Positions 11,461-23,725 of a stretch of DNA of 64,000 bases are shown here, piece after piece. Source of the DNA: Cryptomeria japonica. Its lineage: Eukaryota > Streptophyta > Pinopsida > Cupressales > Cupressaceae. Under the pieces are notes generated by a model that saw nothing but the letters and a program-made list of their open reading frames with translations, made no database searches and was not told where the DNA came from. The DNA lies in contig NC_081413.1 in assembly GCF_030272615.1 (NCBI RefSeq), positions 332,792,302-332,856,301 of the forward strand. Direction: 5' to 3'. The position numbers and the translations under genes are program-made. Position 1 is the stretch's first letter. The number at the start of each line of letters is the position of its first letter.

Positions 11461-13090
11461 TATGTTGTTGGAATGAACTTGAGCTCTTCCAAATCTTTTG
11501 AGGACAAAAACCATCTCAGAATTACTAGTTTCGGGGACGAAAACCCCCTAGCTAGTTGAGTGGTTTCATATAGAGAGCACCATTGTGTTGCAGATTGAAG
11601 CTACAATTTGTGGTATTGCATTCATGGAGTGTTTGATGTGTTTTGATGGACAAAAGTTTTGATGTGTTTGTAAAGAAGTCTTGGTGAAGGATTGATAGGT
11701 AGATTTTGTGGGCCTGGCCACTGGGTTGTACCTTATCTTTTGGTGGCCACATCTTTTTGCCTAAGCAGGCCGTACCACCTCGATCAAGCTGTTCATGTTT
11801 GAGGGGTGCTCATATCAAGAAATTAGATTAAGGTTGGGTATCTTTCTAAGCCATACGAGGAAGAAATTACAACTGATCCAGTCTCCATGAGTTTTCCAAG
11901 GGTTGTACAATACCTTTCTGGGTTCATACCAGTCCCATATGAAGTGTGAGAAATCTGAAATGAGTTGTTGCACTTTATTTGGCTGTTTGTGGCAGGGAGG
12001 TGCTATGGGGTTGCGAATATTCTCCAATCTTGTTGAGGGGGATAACTGAAGTTATTGGTGAGTTTTATTAATTTACTTGCCTTGTTGGGACAACCATAGA
12101 GCTTGTTAAAACTGAGATATCAGATCTGCTATTATTTCACCTTAATCATCAGCTTGTTTATCAATTTTATATTGCATTTTGCGTGTGTAGGAGTTTATAT
12201 TAGTTTTTTTGAGTGGCATGTAGTTTGGCCATATTGGATGTGTTATTGTGCCTCTCATAGATTTTCCAGTGCTTCACTAGTACCATTCCAATCTGTTGTA
12301 ACCTCTTTTTGTCTGAGTGTGATGAAGTTTGAAGTTTTTTGATGAAGGCATATTGGCTTATATTCATTGTGGGCTGGCTAGGTGTGAGCTGGATTGAATT
12401 CTCTGGTGTTATATCTACTGTTTAGTCCTGTAGCAGCATGATTTCAGTTAGTTTCGGCTTGCAACAGCTCCTATTGCATTATCCAAGGTACCTTCTATGT
12501 TGGGCATTTGATTATGTTGATCATCCATGTGATTTGAACTCATTTTGGGTGATCTAGTTTTCCTAGTTTACATCAGCACTGGTTGAGCAACTAATCCTCT
12601 TATTTGATGCTTACGATGCTTATGTACAAATATTGTAATACTATGAATGGTCATACCACTGGAAGCAATTGTTTACACGTGTTCAATATTGTAATAGTGG
12701 GTGGTAGTAGTATAGTACCACTAGTGAGTTGCCTTGGTTTTTCTGATGTACTTACCCCACTGGACAAGTGATTTATTGTGATTGCCCACCATTGGAAAGT
12801 GGAAGGAGCTTGCTTTACTTTTCAATGTCGTATAATCTTTCCCATTGGATAAGTGGATGTGCCCATAAGCTTTCCCACTGAATAAGTGGATGTGCCCCTA
12901 TGCTCACCGCTCAGTTAAGTGGTAGATGCTTATTTACATGTCTTGTAACGCATATGCACCTCATTGAATAAGTGGTATTTCTTGGCTTGCCGCTTGGTGC
13001 TTTTCTTTCAGTGCTGCATTTTCAGCTTATTGTAATCTGGAACACCAATTGCTCACACTTGCCATCTGGGTGATCAGAAAGTGGGAAGGA
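11460..13090 (+). repeat. Diverged Gypsy-type LTR remnant
   Basis: Between about 12740 and 13090 there are several degenerate CCCACTGNATAAGTGG-like stem-loops and a conserved tail (ATCTGGGTGATCAGAAAGTG) typical of the Gypsy LTR leader seen at 28740-29230. The 11470-12000 part shows weak likeness to the middle of the E3 LTR. No exact termini or TSD remain, so this is an old fragment upstream of the host exons. Confidence 0.45.
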
Positions 13091-13469
13091 ATTTGCATTG
13101 CATATTACTTTCAGTTGAAGATTTTATTAAAAGAAAATTAGGGATGTATATTACATCTTTCCTAGAGAATTTAATTTGGGACATAATTTTGATATAAAGG
13201 CAATGGAAACCTGCATCCAACAAGCATCATGAAGCAATCATAAGTTATGAATTTTGTAATGTTCAATTTGTGTAGTATTATCTTAAAAATTCTTTACATT
13301 TTTAGTTCACCTTTCTTTTTACTTTTCAAAAACATACTTTACAATGTGTACTTTCTGATTGTAATAGTTGAAAATTTGAAGTTGGTTTCTATGTGACAAG
13401 TGTTACATCCATGAATATGATTGCCAGTTCTTTCTCTCTATTATTTAGACCAATGTTTCTGTTTTGCAG

Positions 13470-14228
13470 GCCGCGAACAACCACCTTATATTATGAAGTT
13501 AATGTCATACCAAGATTCAATTTTCCTGCAATATTTGTGGAAAGAGTAATCAGGAAAGATCTTCCTCTAAATCTTCAATCTGTTGCTGCTAGAGCTGAAG
13601 CCAAATCTAAAGCACTTTCTAAGGTACTTCCTTGCTAGAAAGTTTCTCATTTTCTTCCATTTGGAACTGTTCAACTTTTCTTCAATAAGGACAGAAATCT
13701 TAAATTTCCAGTTACAAGGATTCTTACTAATTTGCAGGAAGTCAAGTCACTTTGTCATGAAATAGATCACACACTGGAATCTGCTGAAGTTCAGGAGAAC
13801 CAATCAATCAGTACACTGGAAAATTTATGTAGAATTAGCATAAATGACCTTGCTAATGCTTGGAATAATTGGGTCACAAGTGGACAAACGTGTAGTCTAG
13901 ATAGACCTTGTGTTGTTGATGAAGTTCATCTTCGAAGACTTGATGATTTGCTTGTAAGAGATTTTTTGTTTCCTTTTCTTTTAGGCTGAAGTTTAAACAT
14001 ACTTTTAAGTTTTTATTACATGTATAGGAGCTTGAAATGATAGTTTTGTTTTTTATTTTTATTTTTTTTAATTTGGTAAAGAATTCTGGTTCTGTACTCT
14101 AACTAAGCTGGTTATCTATTTATTAAGGAAAATGGAGGTGTACATCGCAGGGTTATTGCCACTATAACTATAAAGGCACCCTCTCAAAGTGTCTGGAAGG
14201 TTTTGACAGCATATGAGAGCTTACCTGA
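13470..14228 (+). CDS. Three internal exons of a plant polyketide-cyclase/COQ10-like (START-fold) protein gene
   Basis: Exon 1 (13470-13623) follows TTTTGCAG and ends AAG|GTACTT. It encodes R-T-T-T-L-Y-Y-E-V-N-V-I-P-R-F-N-F-P-A, the end of a first lipid-binding domain. Exon 2 (13738-13953, TTTGCAG acceptor, GTAAGA donor) is a linker with a basic/acidic end. Exon 3 (14128-14228, donor GTAAGT) begins E-N-G-G-V-H-R-R-V and ends T-A-Y-E-S-L-P-E, the start of a second such domain. Phases agree (0, 0, then split). From memory this layout resembles Arabidopsis At5g08720 and its chloroplast-type relatives. All junctions are GT-AG and no stops interrupt. Earlier and later exons are absent from the window, so the gene either has a very large intron filled by E1 and its nested insertions or is truncated. 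Confidence 0.8.
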
Positions 14229-14612
14229 GTAAGTTTGTTGGGGTTAATAACATACTGTTATTTACTTTTATGTTGCTAGCTTTATGAAGTCAATAGATTT
14301 TTACTAATTTAACCTTAGCATTTTTCTCTGTTTTATAAATTCTTGAAAATATCGTCTTCACTTATTCAGGATTTTGTTTTTGTCTTTATTTATAAGTGAG
14401 AAGATTATTCTTTCAGTATTTTTATGTTTTGAAATCAAAGTAATTTCTATGTCATGGTCTACAATGTTAAAAAACCAACAAGCTAATTGTGGATTATGTG
14501 TAACCAGTTGAATGGGTCTAAAAATAATGTAACCTTATTTTGTTCCTTTAAGAATATATATGAATTTATTATTCAACAACCGCACATTTAAAGCGCTGTG
14601 TAATTTCTAACT
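14229..14612 (+). other. Intron sequence 3' of the host exon
   Basis: T-rich sequence starts with the GTAAGT donor and has no features up to about 14613, where homology to the E1 LTR begins abruptly with CAAGGGGTCGACATGG. Confidence 0.55.
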
Positions 14613-14736
14613 TTCTCTTGCAAGGGGTCGACATGGTGTTAATAATTAAATTATAACTCAAGGCAAATGGGGCGATTTTCTAAGTATATTGCCTTTGTTA
14701 TATTTTTATTTGGAAGTCATAGTTGTGTGCCCACTT
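14613..14736 (+). mobile_element. Left fragment of the E1 5' LTR
   Basis: It matches 39957-40072 of the E1 3' LTR almost base for base and stops at CACTT, the target duplicated by element A. The LTR resumes at 28071. Its first ~770 bp are deleted. Confidence 0.88.
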
Positions 14737-15808
14737 TGTTGGTTGAAAATTTTGTACACTTGGGGGAAATATACAAAATTGTGGTTTCAACCACAGCACA
14801 CGAGTAAAAACTCTCCTAATTAAGGGAAGGCTCCCCCTATCTAACTACAACTTGGAATAAAAACAGGATGGGACAGCAGTCTTCCTTCTTTCTTCAAGAA
14901 AGACTATATCCTTTTCTGTGATTTCTCTTCACAGAAAAGGATAGCGATTGAATAACAGCAGTAACCACTTTTAAGTGAAATAAGAGAAAGGAAATGAAGT
15001 TTCCTGAAAGCGCAAAGACTTCCGTCACTTCCTTCGGGACGGGACAACAATATCAAGCTCAAAGACTTGACTATTGGAAGTCCTATCTACCCTTTGCTAT
15101 ACTAAATTTTTACAATGAATAAAAGATAACAGCTCAAAGTCTGAAAAAATCTATTCTTTTAACACAAGACAAGAATTAATGCAAACTCAAAGACTTGCTG
15201 CTATTTCTTATCAAACAGTAATTTTTCCTCAAGAATAGACGCAAGCTCAAAGACTTGCTGCTCCTTCTAGAGATTTTCCTATTTTAATTAATCTTCTCTA
15301 CTTGCAGCTCAAAGACTTCAAATCAGATTGGACTAAGTTCCTTTAGAAACACTTTGCATAGAAGATATAAAAAGATTCAAACTCAAACATGTAGCTCTAA
15401 GACTCAAAACTTGAGTAATCCTTCTTTATTATTCTTCAAAAACTTTCAATCCACATACATAAGCTCAAAGACTTCTTGCTGTAAATTTGGCAGAGTTTTT
15501 GCTTGCTTTCTAAAAGATAAAAATTACAAAGGACCCTCTCTTCTATTTATAGGAGAGGAGCCTTGAGAAAAAGGTGGGAGGATCCTAACTAACTTGAGAA
15601 ATTCCCTCAACCACCAAGACCTATTCAACAACTAATTATGACTTTATTAACTAACTAAGACTTATTCTAACTACAGTCCTAATTGGACACAACTTGTAGT
15701 TGCCTTACTAGTAATTACAAAAATGCTAGTGATGACAACTTGCCGAAAGGGAAACTACAATTCTGAAATTACAATTTTTTAAAAATTTACAACAAGTGTT
15801 AAAAACAC
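14737..15808 (-). promoter_or_regulatory. 3' region of element A: TATA box and repeated AAGTCTTTGAGCTTG-like motifs
   Basis: On the minus strand a CCTATAAATAG TATA-like box (about 15541-15551) follows the ORF. Downstream come about seven copies of a motif close to AAGTCTTTGAGCTTG, spaced about 55-80 bp (near 15057, 15131, 15186, 15244, 15308, 15391, 15463), then the CCAACA terminus. A TATA box followed by a leader and a CA end resembles the U3/R/U5 part of an LTR. Confidence 0.65.
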
Positions 15809-18800
15809 TTAAGTTGCAACTCTTGAAGATACGAACAAATCGAACTTCTGAATAACTTTCTGCAATTCATCAGGATCTGGTTCATGAGTGTTCATAGCCA
15901 CCACCCTAGTTTTTACGATGACATCATGGCATTGGCATAGCGTGGAATTCCCTTTTTCCAATGCTGACCGGATTTCCTGCAACTCAGTTTGATACTTAAT
16001 CAATATTTGAATGGAAGCGATTGAGAATTGATCACTTCTCCATTCATCATGAATCTTGAGTTGCAGGTCTGCAAGAACTTCTTCCTCGGGCAGCAGCTCA
16101 TCATTCTGATTTAAAATGTCGCAGGATGCCTTTTTGCAATGGGAGGTTACATCTTGAAAGACTGCTTCACGCAACTTTAAGGTTTCATCAATTTCTTCAA
16201 TGAGTGATTTGAGAACAAAGAGATTTGTTCTCCAGGAGTTCCTCATATTCAATGTACGTGACTCTGGAAGGAATTACGTCATGCACCTGAAGAATGCCCA
16301 ACTGATATTGAGGCATCTTTCGCCAAGAAACTAAATTTCCCTCAACCTTCTCCAAATTTAGCTTGAAAGCACCCAAGATTTGATTCAACTTATCTTCAAT
16401 GATCTCCAATTTAACCATCATTTCAAATACCTGTCTTATGACTTGTGAACATAAGTCATGCAGTTGATCAACCCAGGTGTCTAAGGCTTGAACCTTTTGG
16501 GCGGCTCTCTCGATACCTTGGATTGGTTCACTGACCCTGGAAGAAATAGGTACTTGGCCTTCTCCACTTGAAGGTTGAGTAATACTTTGGATAGCTGCCA
16601 CGAGTCTTTGATTCTCTACTTCTAGTTGATCTTTCTTGGTCAACACCTCATCATATCGTTGTACCAATGTAGCCACTGTTTGTTGAGCATCGTGCTTGAC
16701 AACCTCATGAGTCTGCTTACCCAGTTGAACTTTGGTGATCCGATAATCAGCTGCTTGCATTTCTTCAACTGGTTTATCTGATATTGGTTCAGCAATCTCT
16801 GCCACTCTCATCCGGTTTTCATCAACGATCACCCTTGAAACTGTCTTTGCCTTCTTAACAGCTTTAGGTTTTGATTGTTTCAACTGTTGGTAGTCGAAGG
16901 GATCAGGTGATATCACCTGCTTCTTCCTCTTTGCAGTGAAAGAACTGAGCCATAGAGGTAAAGCCATTAACACTGATTCTGGGATAGAGGGAGAAGCAGT
17001 TTCTGTTTGAATAACAGTGGTGACCTTGGGAGAAGTGTCCGTCTAGATAGCCACCATAGTCTGCTGAGTGATGACAGGATGTGATGAAGATGTCATGAAC
17101 TCATCAAAACAGGTCATAGAAGTATCAATATCAGACACAGGTACATATGAAGGATCTTCTAAAAAGATATTCAACAAATTTTCCTGAGGATGGCCTTGAG
17201 ATGGTTCTGCTGCTGAAAGTGGGAGGACGTTCTGTGGAGATTCCGAAACTGAAGGGGCAGATTGAGAGCTCACATCTATCACAGGAGGAAACATGGGTAC
17301 CTCAGTAGGAAATGAAGAAAGAGAATTATGTGGAGACTCTGTAGAAAGTGACTGAGGAGCATTATCAGATTGAGTTTCTTCCTTTGAAGCTTCAGGATCA
17401 ATCACATGAATTTTCAACTGTGGCTTCTCCTTGCCTTGAATTGTTATTTCCTGAGGAGGAAGCACCATTGCACGGCTGACTCGCAATTTAATCCTCATAC
17501 TAGAAGAGGATGCACCTTCTTTGTTGTCTAGTTGAATTTCAGACTTCCGCCCAAGAGGACCTGTAGAATCATCTTCTTTCCCCACCTTAATCTTAATGAG
17601 CTTGACACCATTATTCTTAAGCCAGATATTGGTATTGGCAAGAACTGACTGAAATCTATCCAAGATAGAAGTGCCTTCCTTGTGAGACCAGTGGATAGAA
17701 GGAAGCGGAGCCTCATCAACATTCTGATTGACAAACTCAGGATCAAGAACATTACCATCATCAATCATACCTTGTGGCATGCTCGCGAGGTTTAGATCCA
17801 CAATCTGTTCTGCAGTGAGTCGGCAGTAATCCATCTTGCAAATCTCCTTTTCGGTACGAAGGTCAGCCCAGATATCTTCTATCCGGTGTACATGGATGAA
17901 GGTCTTCTTGATCTTCTCTTTCATGCCTCGGTAATCGAAATCAGCTCTAGGTTTGAATCTTTTGAATCTGATTTCTTGCAACTCAGTCTCCATAGCCCTG
18001 GCCTTGATTGAAGTCATTAGAGAATATTGACCAATCTTCAATGGGTTGTTGGAAGAAATACCCATGCCAACCTTGTGCTTAACTGACTGGTGTGTATGCA
18101 CAGCCATGATCTGCCTTCCCAATTCCGTGAGAATAATCTTGTCTGTTGGGTACCGTGGGAGCATGTAAGGCTGCCCGCAATAACACCCAACTCTAATGTA
18201 GGTAAAAGTTGGAAATTGGAGAAACAAACAACCATATTCTTTCACCTTTTCCCATGCTTTATCTGAGACTCTTTTGTTTTTCAGGTTCTTGTCAAATTGA
18301 CACAAATAATGACCAAAGAAAGTGTCCTGAACCCTTCTGAAATGAGACCTACTTGATCTAAGAGGCAACTGATCATAGTATTCCCAAACCGGTACAAGCA
18401 TGCGGTCACCCTTGGTGGAAAGACCTGGGAAATGTCTAAGTGACGCAGCAATATACACGAGATATGAATTCATGTAGAAGGTGAAGGTAGTAGGGACGAC
18501 CGCAAGTTGCTCACACAAAGCATCATTGATGATTTCACCCCAATAGATGTGCTGAGATTGCCTTACTAACATAATAAATTGGTACATCCAAGGTTCAAAA
18601 ACATTGGAATGCTCCAATCCCATCATACGGCTAAAAAGAGTAATAGTATCACCGATCTCATTCTTGAAATCAGACCGATATAACTTTGCCCATCTGGTAA
18701 GCGCAGTGTGAGGTTCATGAATCCATTTGTTGATATGACGCTTACAGTCTTTCTCCCTTTTGGCAAAGTATTTAGCTGCACTTTGCTTGGAGATCTCTAT

Positions 18801-19176
18801 ATCAATGGTTTCGGAAGGTATTTTGAAGATGCTCTCTATAGCTTCTGCATCCAGGCGAATGATCACTTCCCCATCTTCATTTCTAATGACTCGTGACTCT
18901 TTGTCAAAATGATGAGCACATGCTAGAATAAATTCTGGTTCTAGGGCAGCAACTGGAAAGGATGCGGCATGATGGATATGGCTGTCCAGCAACCGTTGCA
19001 TATCCCCCTCCTTCGGATCTTCAATCCTTTGTATGAATTCGGTCATGTCAACATGCCCTATCTCAGTATCCTTGATATGATCAAGGGAGGAGGAGATCTG
19101 TGATTGCGGAACTTCATTCTGGTATTTATCATACCTGTATTTTATCTTTTTTGGAGTGGGAGATGATGATACATCT

Positions 19177-20293
19177 TGTTGGTTGAAAATTTTGTACACT
19201 TAGGGGAAATATACAAAATTGTGATTTCAACCACAGCACACGAGTAAAAACTCTCCTAATTAAGGGAAGGCTCCCCCTATCTAACTAAAACTGAAATAAA
19301 AACAGGATGGGACAACAGTCTTCCTTCTTTTTTTAAGAAAGACCATATCCTTTTCTCTTCACAGAAAAGGATAGCGATTCAATATGAACAGCAGTAATTA
19401 CTTTCAAGTGAAATGAGAGAAAGGAAATGAAGTTTCCTGAAAGCGCAAAGACTTCCGTCACTTCCTTCGGGACGGGGCAGCAATATCAAGCTCAAAGACT
19501 TGACTATTGGGAGTCCTATCTACCCTTTGCTATACTAAAATTTACAACGAATAAAAGATAACAGCTCAAAGACTGGAATAATCTATTCTTTTAACACGAA
19601 GACAAGAAATAATGCGAGCTCAAAGACTTGCTGCTATTTCTTATCAAACAATAATTTTTTTCAAGAATGGACGCAAGCTCAAAGACTTGCTGCTCCTTCA
19701 AGAGAGTTTCCTATTCTAATTAATCTTCTCTGCTTGCAGCTCAAAGACTTCAAATCAGATTGGACTAAGCTCCTTTAGAAACACTTTGCATAGAAGAAAT
19801 AAAAAGATTCAAACTCAAACATGTAGCTTAAAGACTCAAAACTTGAGTAATCCTTCTTTATTATTCTTCCAAAACCTTCAATTGACATTCATAAGCTCAA
19901 AGACTTCTTGCTGTAAATTTGGCAGAGTTTTTGCTTGCTTTCCAAAAGATATATATTACAATGGACCTCTCAAGTATTTATAGAATAGGAGGCTTGAGAA
20001 AAAGGTGGAAGGATCCCAACTAATTTGAGAGATTCTCTCAACCACCAAGACTCTTTTAATAAATAATTGAGACTTCATTAATTAACTAAGAGTTATTCTA
20101 ACTAACTAAGACTTATTCAGACTACAGTCCTAATCGGACACAACTTGTAGTTACCTTACATGTAATTACAAAAGTACAAGTAATGTGTAACTTGCATTTT
20201 ACATAAACTACTTTTACATGTATCTTGTTAAAACAAAATTACAACTAAGAAATTACAAAAAGAGAGAAAATTCAACTAAGTGCTGAGAAACAT
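19177..20293 (-). promoter_or_regulatory. 3' region of element B: TATA box and repeated motif
   Basis: A minus-strand CTATAAATAC box lies at about 19973-19982. Copies of the AAGTCTTTGAGCTTG-like motif follow near 19494, 19563, 19618, 19677, 19738, 19827 and 19893 before the CCAACA end. The order and spacing match A and C. Confidence 0.65.
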
Positions 20294-23200
20294 TTAAGTT
20301 GAATTTTGTGAAGACATGAATCCTTGAAACTTCCGGATGCTCGCTTGTAGTTCCTCGGGATTCGGTTCATGAGTGTTCTTAGCAACTACCATAGTCTTCA
20401 CAATAGTGTCGTGGCAACGGAGAAGCGCGGAATTGTCTTTATCCAAGATGGACTGAATCTCATGCAAAAAGGCTTGGTGTTTCATCAATGTTTGAATTGA
20501 AACTGCTGAGAATTGTTCACTCCTCCATTCACCGTGAATCCTCATTTGTAAATCCGCAAGAACCTCTTCTTCTGGAATTAGCTCTCCATCCTGACTTACT
20601 ATATTGCAAGAGGCCCTTTCACAATGTGAGACAATACCTTGATAAACTCCATCCCGGAATCTCCTTGCATCACTGATCTCTTCGATGAGGGATTTAAGAA
20701 CAAGAGTTTTGTTTTCCATGAGTTCCTCGAATTCCAAGTACATGACCCTGGAAGAAATGATGGCGTGATCCTGCAGGATATTGAGCTGTTGTTGGGGCAT
20801 GGTACGCCAGATTGCCAGACTTTTCTCAACACTTTCCAGATTCTTTTTGAAAGTGTTAGAAGTCTGATCCAATTTCTCCTCAATGGTTTCCAGCTTAGAC
20901 ATTATTTGAAAAATGTCTTTTATCACTTGCACGCATTGATCATGAAGCTGATCAACCCAGGAATCCAGTGCTTGTACTTTCTGAGCAGCTCTTTCCACTC
21001 CACGAATCGATTCTTGGGAACCAGAAGAACCTATAGAGTTACTCCCTTCGGCAGCAGGTTTTGTGATTTTATGGATGGCTGCCATGAGCTGTCGATTTTC
21101 TTCTTCTAGCTTGTTTTTCTTTGCAAGAAGATCGTCACATCTTTGCACTAGTGAAGCAACAGAAAACTGAGCATCATGTTTAATAACCTCATGTGTTTGC
21201 TTGCCCAATTCTACCTTTGTAACCTTATAATCAGCAGCTGGCATTTCATCAAGTGGTTTATCTGCAATAGGTTCCACAATTTCAGCTACTTTCATCTTGT
21301 TGCTATCAACAGTTACCCTGGAAATAGTCTTCGCCTTCTTAGCAACTTTGGATCTGGATTGTTTGAGTTGCTGGTAGTCAAAGGCATCAGGTGAGATCTC
21401 TTGCTTCTTTCTTTTCGGGGTGAAAGAACTAAGCCATGGAGGCAAAGTCATCAACTCACTTCCTGTAGCAGCTGTAGGCAAAGGAGAAGCAGTTTCTGTT
21501 TGAATCACCGTGGTCACCCTGGGAGGAATATCTGTTTGAATAGCGACTATGTTTTGCTCAGTTACCAACGGACATGAAGATTGCCTCATGAATTCTTCAA
21601 AACCAGAAGTGGAAGTGTCAATTTCTGATAACTGAATGCAAATGGGAATATCTTCAGGAACTTTCAACACACTTTCTCGCTGTTGATTAGGAGAAGGCTC
21701 GTATGCCGAAATGGGAACTGCATTCTGAGGAGACTCATCAATGAGCAAATCAGGAGGAGAAAGAGGCGTCTCAATGGAAACTGGAGGAATGACCTCGTGA
21801 GGCGTGTCTAGAACTGGAGACTTAGGCGCATCATCAGATTGCTGCCCCTCTTCTGGATTATCCAGATCGACCACCTGAACATGGAACCGTGATTTCTCCT
21901 TCCCACGAGTAGTTGTCTCTTCAGGTGGAAGCACTACTGCACGACTAACTCGTAATTTGATCCTTGTGCTTGAAGATGAAGCACCCTCCTTATTATCAAT
22001 TTGAATCTCAGACTTCCGTCCAAGAGGCCCTGTAGAATCATCTTCTTTACCAACCTTGATTTTGATAAGTCTAACAGCATTGCTTTTCAACCATGCGTTA
22101 GTGTTGGCCAAGATAGGCTGAAATCTCTCAAGAATGGAGACGCACTCTTTATGTGACCATTGGATCAAAGGAAGTGGAGCTTCCTCAACCCTCCGTGAAG
22201 TGTATTCAGGATCAAGTATACGCCCGTCATCAATCATCCCTTGTGGGATATCTGCCAAGTTCAAGTCAACAATTTGCTCAACAGTGAGCCTGTAGTAATC
22301 CATCTTCAGAACTTCAGCTTCTGTGCAGAGATCTGCTCAGATGTCTTCAATGCGATGAACATGCACAAAGGATTTCTTGATCTTTTCCTTCATACCTCTA
22401 TAATCAAAATCAGCTCTAGGTTTGAACCTCTTAAGCTTGATTTCCTGCAATTCAACCTCCATGGCCTTAGCCTTCACAGATGTGACAAGGGAGTATCGAC
22501 CAATTTTCAATGGATTTGTGCTGGAGATCCCCATTCCAACCTTGTGTCTAGCAGACTGAAGAGTATGAACAGCCATAATCTGTCTTCCCAACTCCATAAG
22601 AATTATCCTATCGGTCGGGTATCTTGGAAGCATGTATGGTTGTCCATCATAGCACCCAATCCTCATGTAGGTGAAGGTGGGAAATTGCAGGAATAAACAC
22701 CCATACTCAGATACCTTGACCCATGCCTCATCTGATACTCGTTTATTTCTGAGATCCATGTCAAATTGACACATAAAATATCCAAAGAATGCGTCTTGGA
22801 CTCTTCTGAAATGTAGTCTGCTAGGTTTCAAAGGCAGCTGGTCATAATATTCCCAAACTGGTATGAGCGAGCGATCACCCTTGGTAGAAAGACCTGGAAA
22901 GTGTCTAAGTGATGTTGCTAAATATACCAAATAAGAATTCATAAAGAAGGTCATAGTGGTAGGAACCGCTGCAAGTTATTCGCACAAAGCATCGCTGATG
23001 ATTTCACCCCATGAAATGTGATGCGACTGCCGTATGAACATGATGAATTGATACATCCATGGCTCAAAGACATTAGAGTGCTCAAGGCCTAACATTCTGC
23101 TGAGAAGAGTGATGGTGTCTCCTATCTCCCACTTGAAATCACAATGGTACAACTTTGCCCATCTTGAGAAGGAAGGACGTGGCTCATGAATCCACCTATT

Positions 23201-23725
23201 GATGTGGCGCTTGCAATCTTTTTCTCTTTTCACATAATACTCTGCTGCACTTTCTTTGGTGATTTCCATATAAACAGGTGCAGGAGGTATTTTGAAGACC
23301 TTCTCGATTGTATCCGCATCAAGACGAATTATGGCTTCACCATCATCATTTTTTATGACTCTTGACTCTTTGTCAAAATGATGGGCGCATGCAAGAACAA
23401 ATTCAGGTTCTAGGGCAGCCACTGGGAAAGAAGATGCATGATGGATATGGCTGTCCAACAGCCGCTGCAAGTTGTTATCCTGTGGATCTTCTACCCTGTG
23501 AATGAATTCTGCCATATCAACGTGCCCTATTTCTGTGTCCCTGATGCGATCCAATGGAGAAGATACCTGGGAAGGTGCAACCTCATTCTGGTATTTGTCA
23601 TATTTGTATTTCATTTTCTTTGGAGTTGGCGATGCCGGCAAATCTGACATTGATTGCGAACCTGGAATGCTGTGATGAAGACTTAAAAGGGTTAAGGCCA
23701 CATCATAATCAGCTGCAAATATCAT
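20294..23725 (-). pseudogene. Long-ORF protein of element B (unknown function, two nonsense codons)
   Basis: The frame from the ATG at 23725 to the stop at 20294 is continuous except for TAA at 22976-22978 (CAA in C) and TGA at 22337-22339 (TGG in C). The start is placed by the position shared with C and D; an in-frame upstream ATG at 23881 is also conserved in C and cannot be excluded. The domain picture is as for A: conserved amino-terminal globular region (about residues 50-470), Pro/Ser/acidic linker (about 570-740), basic patch, then a coiled-coil-rich carboxy terminus (about 840-1100). The length matches C to within a few codons. I do not recognise the family. The plant mobile domain was considered but cannot be supported. 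Confidence 0.78.

Noticed and set aside
10225-13090. Further exons of the polyketide-cyclase-like gene upstream of 13470
   Set aside because: No ORF segment resembles the first domain of that family; the region looks like intron and old LTR sequence.
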